This document shows positions 21,646 to 31,005 of a stretch of 64,000 nt of DNA, piece by piece (the first letter of the stretch is position 1; each line of letters opens with the position of its first letter). The stretch is taken from positions 43,337-107,336 of the forward strand of contig BAXV01000007.1 of assembly GCA_001310715.1 (NCBI GenBank), in the 5' to 3' direction. The notes under the pieces are model-generated. The model saw only the letters and a list, made by a program, of their open reading frames with translations, searched no databases and was not told the DNA's origin. This DNA is from Pseudovibrio sp. JCM 19062 (lineage in GTDB: Bacteria; Pseudomonadota; Alphaproteobacteria; Rhizobiales; Stappiaceae). Made by a program: the position numbers and the translations under genes.

Positions 21646-22201
21646 CTATTGTTCTCTCTCAAGGATCACGGGATAATTCTCCGGCTGATCGTAGTTGCCA
21701 TCGCACTCGGGTTTGGCGCGGTACTCTAGCAGATAGGGGTAGCCCTGTGGGGTGAACCTGTGGACCTCATAGGTCCCGCAGTCTCCAAGGCCGGTACTTC
21801 ATAAAGCTTGTCAAATCTCCGGTCTTAATGTCCCAGACACCGTTAAAGATGACCTCGGGATCATCGTTGGGTTCGCCGGGGGGACGTTCAAACGCCAGCA
21901 ATGCTGCTTCGTCCGGGTCTCTGGAATCCAGATGGACGTAGAGATGGGCATCGTTGTATGGACTCATTGAACATGAGAATTCGAGTACCTGCACGAACTC
22001 ATTGAACCGCAGGCGGTGATTGCCCTTCGTCTTGTAGTCCTCACGCCAGTCACAGGGATGCGCGACATTCAACAGGTCTATGTAGCGGTTCAGGATTGAC
22101 GGGTCGTTTTCTTTGACAAGTTGTACCGGCTCGGCTTGTGACGGGCTGCTCAAAAGGGCGGCAAAGATAAAAGCTATGCTAGGATACACGTATCTGGACA
22201 T
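21646..22201 (-). CDS. Secreted DUF1176-like protein A, frameshifted
   Basis: Exported protein with signal peptide (MSRYVYPSIAFIFAALLSS, cleavage likely after SQAEP) and four cysteines. Conserved points shared with its neighbour at 22329: the HPCDWREDYK near the start, VQVLEFSCS in the middle and, after one repaired indel near 21778, LGDCGTYEVHRFTPQG and the ending KPECDGNYDQPENYPVIL. The GDCG...C-x-G spacing resembles DUF1176. ATG 22201 follows GAGGAAGG. About 185 residues. Periplasmic function unknown; adjacent to its paralogue and trmL but without obvious link. Confidence 0.65.
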
Positions 22202-22328
22202 GGTGGCCTTCCTCTTTGACTGGTCGTGTCCTGTCATAGAATGCCGCCTAGCCCTTACGCTTGCCTAAAAACTCTTGGTTGAAATGTGTTTACTGGCTTA
22301 GGGAGGCTTTAGCTGTTTGGTTTGCCGG

Positions 22329-22907
22329 TTACATCATCGGGTAGACCAACGGATACTGCGTGGGTTCGCGGAATTTTCCGTCGCAGGTGTGCTTTGCGCG
22401 ATATTCCACCAATTCCAGATTGCCTTGTGGTGTGAAGCGGTGGACTTCAAACGAGCCGCAGTCTGACAATCCGCGATCTACCGTGAAGCTGGTGAGGGCG
22501 GCGCGGTTATGGTCCCAGAAGCTGTTGAAGAGGATGTATTTGCTGGTGATCGGCTGTCCCTTTGGCCGACGCAGAGCGACGAGTTTTGCCGGTTGGCTGC
22601 GGTCTTTATATTTGCGGACGTACAGGTTTGCCAGATTGTGCAGGCCCACCGTGCAGGAGAACTCAAGGACCTGAATGTCATTGCCAAGATCGTAGAGGTT
22701 ATACCCGTTCCGTTTGTGTGCATCATGCCATTTGCAGGGGTATATCTGGTTGAGCAGGTGTAGGTGGCGCTCCAGTTCCGCCTCATCGAAGAGGCGGGGA
22801 TAAAGAATCGGCTCAAGTGGAGCCCCTGCCAGAGCGGGCAGGGGGATCATGAGAAAGTATGCGCTGCGCAACAGATGAACAATTTTTCTCAGGACACTTT
22901 CAAACAT
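22329..22907 (-). CDS. Secreted DUF1176-like protein B
   Basis: Intact 192-residue exported protein, paralogue of the protein at 21646-22201. N-terminal signal segment (IVHLLRSAYFLMIPLPALAG) with likely cleavage near AGAP. Shared signature elements: YPCKWHDAHK, IQVLEFSCTVGLHNLANLYV, LSDCGSFEVHRFTPQGNLEL and HTCDGKF. The four matching cysteines suggest two disulfides in the periplasm. Roughly a third identical to its neighbour by eye, pointing to an old tandem duplication. Function unknown. Confidence 0.65.
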   Translation of the reverse strand: MFESVLRKIVHLLRSAYFLMIPLPALAGAPLEPILYPRLFDEAELERHLHLLNQIYPCKWHDAHKRNGYNLYDLGNDIQVLEFSCTVGLHNLANLYVRKYKDRSQPAKLVALRRPKGQPITSKYILFNSFWDHNRAALTSFTVDRGLSDCGSFEVHRFTPQGNLELVEYRAKHTCDGKFREPTQYPLVYPMM

Positions 22908-22975
22908 CGCAGAAAAAACCTAACCAGCGCAAAGCAACGCATTTATCAACGCAGCCAGTCTAGGTTGCGTCATGC

Positions 22976-23431
22976 TTAAAAACAATCGGTTTGGCGCAGG
23001 GCCTCACCAAGCACCATTCCGGTGGAGACGGCCATGTTGAGTGAGCGCATGCCGTTCTTCATGGGAATCAGCAATCTGGCATCAGAAACCTGGTGGACAT
23101 CTTCAGGCACGCCGGAGCTTTCGCGGCCCATCAGGATCAGGTCGTCCTTTTTGAAGGCGAACTGGGTATAGGGGCGCGATCCTTTGGTGGTCATGAGGAT
23201 AAGACGGCGCTTTTCCGCCATTTGCCATTCACGGAAACTCTCCCAATCCATATGGCGCTGGAGCTTCGCGCGTTCGATGTAATCCATGCCGGCGCGCTTA
23301 AGTGCGCGATCAGACAGGGGAAATCCGGCTGGTTCGATCAGGTGCAGGGTCACATCCATACATGCGGCCAACCGCAACAGTGTCCCGGTGTTCTGCGGAA
23401 TGTCGGGTTGGTACAGGGCAATATCTGGCAT
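22976..23431 (-). CDS. trmL: tRNA (cytidine(34)-2'-O)-methyltransferase
   Basis: SPOUT-class enzyme that 2'-O-methylates the wobble base of tRNA-Leu species using S-adenosylmethionine. Intact, 151 residues, the single-domain size of TrmL. Motifs: YQPDIPQNTGTLLRLAACMD at the start, then LILMGRESSGVPEDVH, and the knotted cofactor site LLIPMKNGMRSLNMAVSTG. ATG 23431. The upstream region on this strand holds an FNR-like site at 23567-23580. Confidence 0.93.
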   Translation of the reverse strand: MPDIALYQPDIPQNTGTLLRLAACMDVTLHLIEPAGFPLSDRALKRAGMDYIERAKLQRHMDWESFREWQMAEKRRLILMTTKGSRPYTQFAFKKDDLILMGRESSGVPEDVHQVSDARLLIPMKNGMRSLNMAVSTGMVLGEALRQTDCF

Positions 23432-23566
23432 GGTGCGTGGTGCTCGCTCTTGGTCGTATCAGAATGGCTTATGGAAGCATTACTCGGGCATCTAGAGGAA
23501 CCCAGTGAAAATCTCCAGAAAAAACATAGTGTTTGTTGAAAGTTGCGGACTCTCACTGTGATTTTG

Positions 23567-23580
23567 CTGATCGGAATCAA
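23567..23580. promoter_or_regulatory. FNR/FixK-like box
   Basis: CTGAT-CGGA-ATCAA matches the FNR/FixK consensus TTGAT-N4-ATCAA at nine of ten positions. It lies 136 bases upstream of trmL and about 210 before the short ORF at 23793. A chance match is possible. Confidence 0.35.
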
Positions 23581-23741
23581 GTGCTTTCATTGGAATCAGT
23601 GATATATGTTGCGAAAAAGATACAGTGCATTCCAAAGTGTTTTTCCATAGTTTTGGGGGCTAGGCATGTTTCGGTCTTTATGAGTATAAGCATCTCGCAC
23701 CGGCCGAGAGCCTCATCTCATTTGACGAGACTCTCCGAGTT

Positions 23742-23767
23742 GCTGATCGCCCGATCAGCTATTTTTA
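23742..23767 (+). terminator. Intrinsic terminator ahead of a short ORF (attenuator or sRNA end)
   Basis: Perfect 8-bp stem GCTGATCG-CC-CGATCAGC followed by TATTTTT. It is not downstream of any plus-strand gene: the preceding gene, trmL, runs the other way. Therefore it ends either a small RNA from 23590-23760 or an attenuated leader of the genes that follow. Confidence 0.7.
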
Positions 23768-23792
23768 AAACGTTGGAACCAGGGAGACATAC

Positions 23793-23894
23793 ATGAATAC
23801 TGAATTTGTGCTCGTGAACGTAAATGTTCTCCCGGCGACTGGCAATTGCGCTATGCAATCTGCTTGGTACACAGGCCGTCCAATCTCCGCCTAG
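23793..23894 (+). CDS. 33-residue ORF in leader region
   Basis: ATG with a strong AGGGAGA ribosome site encodes MNTEFVLVNVNVLPATGN... ending YTGRPISA. It starts 33 bases after an intrinsic terminator and ends 105 bases before a small membrane-protein gene. The position suggests a leader peptide or small protein; no homologue is recognised and no run of regulatory codons stands out. Confidence 0.45.
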   Translation: MNTEFVLVNVNVLPATGNCAMQSAWYTGRPISA

Positions 23895-23999
23895 AAAGCG
23901 GATTTCCAACACTTCCTAACTCGTATTTTCTTAATGCAGCCCTCCCTTACGGACGTCTTACGTCTGCGGTTGCATGCATATGTTGTCGGAGTATCTCCA

Positions 24000-24390
24000 A
24001 TGATTACCTCTTTTATCTGGGCGCAGATTGCGTCCCGTGATGGTTCTGTACCTCAAATTCCCGTCGATGGTGGACGCTATGTGCGCTCTGGGGACGCGGG
24101 AAAAACCTCACTTTCTCAGGGCCTTGTGCACGCCTTCTGGTTCTTGATGATTAGTGCTGGAGTTGCATTTTTTTGCTGTCATTCCAACGCTTTACGCTGA
24201 ATTGGGTCTGGTGGAATTTGTACGGTCCAACGGGACTTACGAGGCTGGCACGCTGCTTAAAGGGCGTGTGATTGATACCGTAGCTGGCGCTTTTGCAGTT
24301 GGTGTCGGGATTGCCAGTTTGATCTGGTCTTTTTCCGGCGCTCCTAAATCTAGCCGCGATCCATATGAACGAGATGAGCGGCTGCAGTAA
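24000..24390 (+). CDS. Small two-helix membrane protein, frameshifted
   Basis: About 129 residues once one extra T in the T7 run near 24167 is removed. The repaired protein starts MITSFIWAQIASRDGS, has a first membrane helix at LVHAFWFLMISAGVAFFAVI and a second at AGAFAVGVGIASLIWSF, and ends with a charged tail RDPYERDERLQ. ATG 24000 has GGAG eight bases ahead. It lies 73 bases before the ABC exporter on the same strand, so they may be co-transcribed. Not recognised; possibly an accessory of the exporter. Confidence 0.6.
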
Positions 24391-24463
24391 GCAGCCGCCA
24401 TTCTCACTGTATGTTGACGTTGTATTGCGCCTTGTGTTCCAAGTATATTAATTGGGATTTATC

Positions 24464-26302
24464 ATGTTTTCTTATTTCGAGAAGCTTATTGATCCATTCA
24501 AAGTGGAAGAGATAACGACTCCTCCCAATGCATTTTGGGGTTTTATCTGGTTCTATACTAAGCCAGTGGCATTGTTGCTTGCTATTATTGCTTTCTTTGC
24601 TGCTGGAATTGCTGTTCTGGAAGTCGTAATATTTACGTTTATGGGTGACCTGGTGAACTGGCTAGGTACAGAAGATCCAGAAACGTTCTTTGCCGATAAC
24701 AGCGGCCACCTCATCTGGATGGGGGTGGTGTTGCTTGTGATCTCGCCAATTGTCTCTGGTATTTGGGAGTTGTTCTTCCATCAGGGGCTTGTTGGAAACT
24801 ATCCGATGCTCATTCGCTGGAAGGGGCACCGGCAATTGCTTCGCCAAAGCCTGAGCTTCTTCCATAATGACTTTGCAGGTCGTGTTGCGAATAAATTGAT
24901 GCAGACTTCTCTCGCCGTGAGGGAGGTCATTACCCGTATTGTCGATATTTTCGTCTATGTGAGTGTTTACTTCTTTGCCTCGCTTTTTGTGCTTGCGAGC
25001 GCTGATTGGCGTCTTGCTCTGCCCATGGTGGGGTGGTTGGCTTCATATTTCCTTGTCATGTACATCTTTGTGCCAAGGTTGAAGACAATCTCGAAGAAGC
25101 AAGCGGATGCGCGGTCGGTGATGACCGGTCATGTTGTTGATGCGTATACGAATATCTCGACCGTTAAGCTGTTTTCTCATGCTGCGCGCGAAGAGGACTA
25201 TGCCAAAGGGTCTATGAGCACGTTTATGGACACGGTGCATCAACAGATGCGGAATGTGACCAAGCTGAACATCTGGCTGACCCTGATCAACAACCTTTTG
25301 CTTCTGTCACTCGGGGGCGTTGCTATCTGGCTCTGGAAGGGTGCGTTGGTCACCACCGGTGATATTGCGATCGCAATTGGTCTGGCCTTGCGTTTGCAGG
25401 GCATGTCGCAATGGATTCTCTGGGAAGTTGCGGGCCTGTTCGAAAATATCGGCACTGTTCAGGATGGCATAGGTATGCTGTCCAGACATACGGAGGTCGC
25501 AGACCATGATGATGCCGAGGAACTGGTTGTCTCTAAAGCGGAAATTTGCTTTGAAAATGTCAAGTTCCACTATGGCAAAGGTAGCGGCGTGCTGGAGAAC
25601 CTGTCGCTGGACATCAAGCCCGGTGAGAAAATCGGCATTGTTGGTCGCTCCGGTGCTGGCAAGTCGACGCTGATGAACCTGTTGCTGCGCTTCCATGATC
25701 TGGAAGGTGGACGTATCAAGATTGACGGTCAGGATATCCGCGGTGTGACGCAGGAAAGTCTGCGACAGCATGTTGGCGTGGTTTCTCAGGATACCTCGTT
25801 GCTGCATCGGACAATTCTGGAAAACATCACTTACGGCAAAGATGGTGCAACCCTGGAAGAGGCGACGGAAGCAGCTCGGCGGGCGCACGCTCTGGAGTTC
25901 ATTGAAGGTCTGAAGGACCCGAAAGGGCGTACTGGCTTTGATACTCTGGTGGGCGAGCGCGGTGTGAAGCTTTCTGGCGGTCAGCGTCAGCGTGTTGCCA
26001 TTGCGCGTGTCTTGTTGAAGGACGCTCCTATCCTTGTTCTGGACGAAGCAACGTCTGCTTTGGACTCCGAGGTGGAGGCGGCTATTCAGGAGAGCCTGTT
26101 CGAATTGATGGAGGGTAAGACGGTTATTGCAATTGCTCACAGACTTTCCACAATCGCGGCAATGGATCGCCTGATTGTCATGGATCAAGGCAGAATCGTA
26201 GAAATGGGTACTCACGAGGAACTTTTGAAGTCTGACGGTATCTATGAGAACCTCTGGAACCACCAATCTGGCGGATTCCTTGCGCAAGTTGCCGCTGAAT
26301 AA
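24464..26302 (+). CDS. ABC exporter, fused membrane and ATPase domains
   Basis: Intact half-transporter of about 612 residues, working as a homodimer or with a partner. N-terminal six-helix ABC transmembrane domain (residues about 40-320), then a nucleotide-binding domain: Walker A VGRSGAGKST, Q-loop VVSQDTSLLHRTILENI, signature KLSGGQRQRVAIARVL, Walker B ILVLDEATSALD and H-loop AIAHRLST. Start ATG 24464 (MFSYFEKL); a TTG twelve bases earlier is possible. MsbA/multidrug-like; cargo unknown. Preceded by a small membrane-protein gene and followed by a 12-bp hairpin. Confidence 0.93.
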   Translation: MFSYFEKLIDPFKVEEITTPPNAFWGFIWFYTKPVALLLAIIAFFAAGIAVLEVVIFTFMGDLVNWLGTEDPETFFADNSGHLIWMGVVLLVISPIVSGIWELFFHQGLVGNYPMLIRWKGHRQLLRQSLSFFHNDFAGRVANKLMQTSLAVREVITRIVDIFVYVSVYFFASLFVLASADWRLALPMVGWLASYFLVMYIFVPRLKTISKKQADARSVMTGHVVDAYTNISTVKLFSHAAREEDYAKGSMSTFMDTVHQQMRNVTKLNIWLTLINNLLLLSLGGVAIWLWKGALVTTGDIAIAIGLALRLQGMSQWILWEVAGLFENIGTVQDGIGMLSRHTEVADHDDAEELVVSKAEICFENVKFHYGKGSGVLENLSLDIKPGEKIGIVGRSGAGKSTLMNLLLRFHDLEGGRIKIDGQDIRGVTQESLRQHVGVVSQDTSLLHRTILENITYGKDGATLEEATEAARRAHALEFIEGLKDPKGRTGFDTLVGERGVKLSGGQRQRVAIARVLLKDAPILVLDEATSALDSEVEAAIQESLFELMEGKTVIAIAHRLSTIAAMDRLIVMDQGRIVEMGTHEELLKSDGIYENLWNHQSGGFLAQVAAE

Positions 26303-26338
26303 GGGTTCCTAGGCGGGAATCAAGCGATTTAAACTTAA

Positions 26339-26382
26339 GGTGGTTCGGGGCGAATCTGCGTCCTATGGTCCCCGAACCACCC
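26339..26382 (+). terminator. Strong hairpin after the ABC exporter
   Basis: GGTGGTTCGGGG and CCCCGAACCACC form a perfect 12-bp stem around a 20-base loop, 36 bases beyond the stop. No T-run follows directly, so it may act as an mRNA-stabilising end or a Rho-assisted terminator. Confidence 0.7.
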
Positions 26383-26667
26383 TCGCTTTGACGGGCTTAC
26401 ATCATTCAGAATCTGATTTGTCCTAGCTTTTTTTCGATTTTTGCCCAAGTTGACTGCGACAATAAGTCCTCAATTTTTCAACGAGCCTAGACAAGTGCGA
26501 CCATTGGTGGCAGATAGCATCCGTTAATATAAGTGCGTAGTTTGCGCATTTTCACCTATAGATCTTTGTTTTGGGTAGATGGTGGCTGGTTTTACTAGCG
26601 TGGGTACTGTCCTCTCAAGAGAGTTCTTAGGTGTTCTCTTTCAATTTTGTTTCGAGAGGACGCGACC

Positions 26668-27226
26668 TTGGAACACACGGACACGGCTGAACCGACACGC
26701 CGCGATTTTCTTTACATCGCGACCGGCGCCGTGGGCGCGGTCGGTGCGGGAGCTGGCTTGGCCCTTTATCCATCAGATGAACCCGGATGCATCTGCACTG
26801 GCTTTGGCTTCTATTGAAGTTGACGTTTCTGCGGTTGAAGTCGGGCAATCAATCACTGTGACCTGGCGTGGTAAGCCAGTCTTTATCCGTCAACGTACGG
26901 AAAAAGAGATCGCTGAAGCGACTGCAGTGCCTATCTCTGATCTGCCAGACCAGTTTGCACGTAACGCAAACCTGGCAGACAATGCGGAGGCAACCGATGC
27001 CAACCGCGCAACTGTAGGCCACGAAGCCTGGCTGGTCATGGTTGGCGTATGTACGCACCTTGGCTGTGTGCCTCTTGGTGAAGCCGGTGATTTTGGCGGC
27101 TGGTTCTGCCCATGTCACGGTTCTCACTACGACACTGCTGGTCGTATTCGTAAGGGCCCGGCTCCAGAGAACATGCTCGTGCCGCCTTTCCAGTTTTCCG
27201 AAAACGACACTGTCGTAATCGGCTGA
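26668..27226 (+). CDS. petA: Ubiquinol-cytochrome c reductase Rieske iron-sulfur subunit, frameshifted
   Basis: 2Fe-2S subunit of the cytochrome bc1 complex, anchored in the inner membrane with its cluster in the periplasm. Twin-arginine start ([18 protein letters not shown]), anchor ending [11 protein letters not shown], and cluster motifs CTHLGC and [12 protein letters not shown] 26668 follows GAGAGGA. One extra base near 26755 (GCTGGCTTGG) breaks the anchor; removing it gives GAGAAWPFIHQ as in homologues. About 185 residues. First gene of petABC, 23 bases ahead of petB. Confidence 0.95.
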
Positions 27227-27249
27227 CGTGACCCCTTCAGGAGGCAGCT

Positions 27250-28485
27250 ATGTCTGGTCATTCTACTTATGAACCGCAAAGCGCACCTGCCAAGTGGCTG
27301 GAGCGTCGTTTGCCGGTGCTCTCCCTTGTGCATGGGAGTTTTGTTGCTTTTCCTACCCCGAAGAACCTGAACTACTGGTGGACCTTCGGCGGTATTGCTT
27401 TCTTCGTGCTGGTTGTGCAGCTGCTTACCGGCATCGTGCTGGTGATGCACTACACACCTAACGACGCTTTGGCATTTGCGTCCGTTGAGCACATCATGCG
27501 TGATGTGAACTACGGTTGGTTGCTGCGCTATCTGCACATGAACGGCGCATCCATGTTCTTTATTGCAGTGTACATCCATATGTTCCGTGGCATGTATTAC
27601 GGCTCCTATAAAGAACCACGCGAAATCGCCTGGATCCTTGGTGTTCTGCTGTTCCTGCTGATGATGGCAACTGCATTCATGGGCTACGTGCTGCCATGGG
27701 GCCAGATGTCTTTGTGGGGCGCAACGGTTATTACCAACCTGTTTTCTGCTATCCCAGTTGTTGGTGAGAGCATTACAACATGGCTTTGGGGTGGTTTCTC
27801 CGTTGGTAACCCAACACTGAACCGCTTCTTCTCACTGCACTACCTGCTGCCATTCGTGATTGTTGGTGTTGTGCTGCTGCACATCTGGGCGTTCCACGTT
27901 GCTGGTAACAACAATCCGGTAGGCGTTGATCCTAAGTCCGAGAAGGACACGATCTCTTTCCATCCGTATTACACGGTGAAGGATCTGTTCGCGATCGTTA
28001 TCTTCATGATCTTCTTCTCTTGGTTCGCATTCTACATGCCGAACTATATGGGTCACCCGGACAACTACATCGAAGCGAACCCAATGGTTACGCCTGCACA
28101 CATCGTTCCTGAATGGTACTTCTTGCCGTTCTACGCGATCCTGCGCGCTATCCCGGACAAGCTCGGTGGTGTTATCGCGATGTTTGGTGCGATTGCAGTT
28201 CTGTTTGTTCTGCCGTGGCTCGATACTTCCAAGGTGCGTTCCGGCACATTCCGTCCAGTGTTCAAAGTGTTCTTCTGGCTGTTTGTGTTCTACGCTGTCA
28301 TCCTTGGCTGGTTGGGCGCGATGCCTGCAGAAGGCGGTTACGTAATCGCTTCTCGTATCTTCACCGCACTGTACTTCATCCACTTCTTGGTGATCCTGCC
28401 AGTTCTTGGCCTGATCGAAAAACCAAAGAAGGTTCCTGACTCAATCAACGATGCTGTGCTGGGTAAAACCGGCAGTGCGTCCTAA
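27250..28485 (+). CDS. petB: Cytochrome b subunit of the bc1 complex
   Basis: Intact 411-residue membrane subunit carrying haems bL and bH and the quinol sites. The four haem histidines are in [20 protein letters not shown] and [19 protein letters not shown]; the Qo motif PEWY is in [15 protein letters not shown]. Eight hydrophobic helices are visible. AGGAGG precedes ATG 27250. Central to aerobic respiration; expression in Rhodobacter depends on PetP/PetR, homologues of which lie at 47319-48506 in this window. Confidence 0.97.
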   Translation: MSGHSTYEPQSAPAKWLERRLPVLSLVHGSFVAFPTPKNLNYWWTFGGIAFFVLVVQLLTGIVLVMHYTPNDALAFASVEHIMRDVNYGWLLRYLHMNGASMFFIAVYIHMFRGMYYGSYKEPREIAWILGVLLFLLMMATAFMGYVLPWGQMSLWGATVITNLFSAIPVVGESITTWLWGGFSVGNPTLNRFFSLHYLLPFVIVGVVLLHIWAFHVAGNNNPVGVDPKSEKDTISFHPYYTVKDLFAIVIFMIFFSWFAFYMPNYMGHPDNYIEANPMVTPAHIVPEWYFLPFYAILRAIPDKLGGVIAMFGAIAVLFVLPWLDTSKVRSGTFRPVFKVFFWLFVFYAVILGWLGAMPAEGGYVIASRIFTALYFIHFLVILPVLGLIEKPKKVPDSINDAVLGKTGSAS

Positions 28486-28505
28486 GGGCAGGGGATTTTG
28501 GTAAG

Positions 28506-29348
28506 ATGAAAAATCTGATGTTCAAAAGCGTACGCGCCATCGCAGTTGTTGCAGGTCTGGCAATTGCCGGTCCAGCTCTGGCTGCTGGTGAAGGCCCGCA
28601 TGTCGAAAAGCAGCCTTGGTCTTTTGCTGGTCCGTTTGGCCAGTTTGACAAAGCTCAGCTGCAGCGCGGCTTTCAGGTGTACAAGGAAGTTTGTTCTGCC
28701 TGTCATGGTCTGAGCCTCGTTGCCTTCCGTAACCTTGCTGAAGCAGGCGGTCCGGGTTTTTCCGAGGATGAAGTCAGCGCTCTTTCTGCTGAGTACTTCA
28801 TTCAGGATGGTCCGGATGATGAAGGTGAGATGTTCGAGCGCGAAGGCAAGCCGTTTGACCGGTTCCCTTCTCCGTTCCCGAACGAACAGGCAGCCCGTGC
28901 TTCCAACAATGGTGCTTACCCACCAGATCTGTCCCTGATCGCAAAAGCACGTGCGGTTACTCGTGGTTTCCCATGGTTTGTTCTGGATATTGCGACGCAG
29001 TATCAGGAAAATGGTCCGGACTATCTGTACGGCCTGCTGACCGGTTATCACGATGCTCCTGAGGGTGTCGAAATTCCTGACGGTCAGTACTACAACCCTA
29101 ACTTCATCGCGGGTCAGACGCTTGCAATGGCGCCTCCGCTTTATGATGAAGCGGTTGAGTACTCCGATGGTTCTCCAATGACTGTTGATCAGTATGCTCG
29201 TGACGTTTCTGCATTCCTGATGTGGACTGCTGAGCCTCACCTTGAAGATCGTAAGCGCATTGGCTTCGGTGTTATGGCGTTCCTGATCCTTTTTGCTTCG
29301 CTTCTGTACTTTACAAAGCGCAAGATCTGGAGAAATGTGGACCACTAA
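28506..29348 (+). CDS. petC: Cytochrome c1 subunit of the bc1 complex
   Basis: Intact, 280 residues. Signal peptide (AIAVVAGLAIAGPALAAG), haem c site CSACH at residues 63-67, probable axial methionine in GQTLAMAPPL, and a C-terminal membrane anchor (IGFGVMAFLILFASLLYF) followed by basic KRKIW. Passes electrons from the Rieske cluster to soluble or membrane cytochrome c. Twenty bases after petB and followed by a strong terminator that closes the operon. Confidence 0.97.
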   Translation: MKNLMFKSVRAIAVVAGLAIAGPALAAGEGPHVEKQPWSFAGPFGQFDKAQLQRGFQVYKEVCSACHGLSLVAFRNLAEAGGPGFSEDEVSALSAEYFIQDGPDDEGEMFEREGKPFDRFPSPFPNEQAARASNNGAYPPDLSLIAKARAVTRGFPWFVLDIATQYQENGPDYLYGLLTGYHDAPEGVEIPDGQYYNPNFIAGQTLAMAPPLYDEAVEYSDGSPMTVDQYARDVSAFLMWTAEPHLEDRKRIGFGVMAFLILFASLLYFTKRKIWRNVDH

Positions 29349-29367
29349 GGTCACATTTATAAGTTTT

Positions 29368-29402
29368 AAAAGGGCTACCCTATTGGGGTAGCCCTTTTTT
29401 TT
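29368..29402 (+). terminator. Rho-independent terminator of petABC
   Basis: AAAGGGCTACCC-TATT-GGGGTAGCCCTTT followed by a T-run, 20 bases after petC. Confidence 0.93.
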
Positions 29403-29491
29403 GGGAGTGTTGGCTGGATTTGATGTACCGCCAACTTTCCCCGCTGAATCTGATAGGATAGCGCCGAGACTTATTTCTTGAGGAGAGCACT

Positions 29492-30363
29492 ATGCAGGCG
29501 GTACTGGGTATTATTGGTGGTTCCGGGCTCTACAATATCCCCGGGTTTGAAAATGCCCGCTGGGAAACGATCAAAAGCCCTTGGGGTGAACCAAGCGATG
29601 ATGTCTGCATCGGCGAGATCAATGGCCTCAAGGTTGCCTTTCTGCCACGCCATGGCCGGGGGCATGTGCACTCCCCAAGCGAGATCAATTATCGGGCAAA
29701 TATCGATGTGCTGAAGCGGCTGGTGTTACGGACCTGATTTCTATCAGCGCCTGTGGCTCACTGAAGGAAGAGTATGTACCGGGCACGTTTGTGCTTGTTG
29801 ATCAGTTCATCGACCGGACGTTTGCCCGTGAAAAGAGTTTCTTTGGAACAGGCTGTGTTGCGCACGTATCCGTAGCTGATCCTGTGTCGCCGTTACTGGT
29901 GGATGTTGTTGAAGCTGCTTGTCAACAAGAGGGCCTTACGTATAGCCGTGGCGGGACGTATCTGGCTATGGAAGGACCGCAGTTTTCTTCAAAGGCGGAA
30001 AGCAACCTCTATCGTTCCTGGGGCTGTGATGTCATTGGGATGACCAACATGCCAGAGGCCAAGCTGGCGCGTGAGGCGGAACTGAGCTACGCAACAGTGG
30101 CAACGGTCACAGATTACGATAGCTGGCATGCTGACCACGGGAATGTTGATATCAATGCGATCCTCAAGGTGTTGCACGAGAATGTAGAGAGCGCTCACAA
30201 GCTGGTGCGTGCGGTTGCCAGAAAGCTGCCGAGGGAACATCAGGAATGTCCAGTCGGGTCTAACACGGCCCTTGATTTTGCGTTTATCACCGCAGAGGAC
30301 AAACGAGATCCCGCGCTGCTTGCCAAGTTGGATGCGATTGCCGGACGTGTGCTGAACAAATAA
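29492..30363 (+). CDS. mtnP: S-methyl-5'-thioadenosine phosphorylase, frameshifted
   Basis: Purine-nucleoside phosphorylase-like enzyme splitting methylthioadenosine into adenine and methylthioribose-1-phosphate. Motifs: LGIIGGSGLYNIPGFE, PRHGRGHVHSPSEINYRANI, the conserved SISACGSLKEEYVPG, then GGTYLAMEGPQFSSKAES and DVIGMTNMPEAKLAREAEL, the MTAP signature. One base missing near 29725. About 290 residues repaired. ATG 29492 follows GAGGAGAG. Adjacent apt would salvage the adenine released, so the pair makes a short methylthioadenosine-to-AMP route. Confidence 0.94.
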
Positions 30364-30450
30364 CCGACTGACTATCAGAATAACTTCACAAGGCTCTGGC
30401 TGCAGAGTCTCAAATATATCAAATTTTAATAAAGAAACACGGAAACAACC

Positions 30451-31005
30451 ATGACTGAAACACTCAACACGATCTCAGAGGAGCTGATTGCGTCGATTCG
30501 GACCATTCCTGACTATCCAAAAGAAGGTATCCTGTTTCGTGACATCACCACTCTGCTGAGTGAGCCTCGTGCGTTTCGCCGTGCTGTTGATGCGCTGGTA
30601 CAGCCATGGGCCGGTTCCAAGATTGCGCAGGTCGCTGGTATTGAGGCGCGTGGTTTTATTCTTGGTGGCGCTGTAGCACATCAGCTTTCTGCAGGGTTTC
30701 TGCCGGTTCGTAAAAAGGGCAAGTTGCCGTTTGAGACTATCGAGCAGGAGTATGAGCTCGAGTATGGTACGGATACCATCGAGATCCACCGTGATGCCAT
30801 CAAGCCGGGTGAGAAGGTTATTCTGGTTGATGATCTGATTGCGACCGGTGGCACGGCGGAAGCTGCTGTCAAGCTGCTGAGAAGCGTTGGTGCGGATATT
30901 GTTGCAGCTTGCTTCATTGTAGATTTGCCAGAACTGCAGGGACGTGCAAAACTGGAAGCTCTGGATATTCCTGTGAGAACCTTGGTGGAGTTTCCTGGTC
31001 ATTGA
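30451..31005 (+). CDS. apt: Adenine phosphoribosyltransferase
   Basis: Converts adenine plus PRPP to AMP. Intact, 184 residues. The PRPP-binding motif [13 protein letters not shown] is at residues 123-135; [19 protein letters not shown] and [20 protein letters not shown] are typical of Apt. Follows mtnP by 87 bases, a natural pairing for adenine salvage. The stop overlaps the likely TTG start of bluB. Confidence 0.96.
   Translation: MTETLNTISEELIASIRTIPDYPKEGILFRDITTLLSEPRAFRRAVDALVQPWAGSKIAQVAGIEARGFILGGAVAHQLSAGFLPVRKKGKLPFETIEQEYELEYGTDTIEIHRDAIKPGEKVILVDDLIATGGTAEAAVKLLRSVGADIVAACFIVDLPELQGRAKLEALDIPVRTLVEFPGH

Noticed and set aside
22360..22763. Overlapping plus-strand frames across the second secreted paralogue.
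   Set aside because: The minus-strand gene has a signal peptide and matches its neighbour; the plus-strand frames have no support.
25307..26287. 326-codon frame antisense to the ABC exporter ATPase domain.
   Set aside because: The sense strand has all ABC motifs; the antisense protein has no recognisable features.
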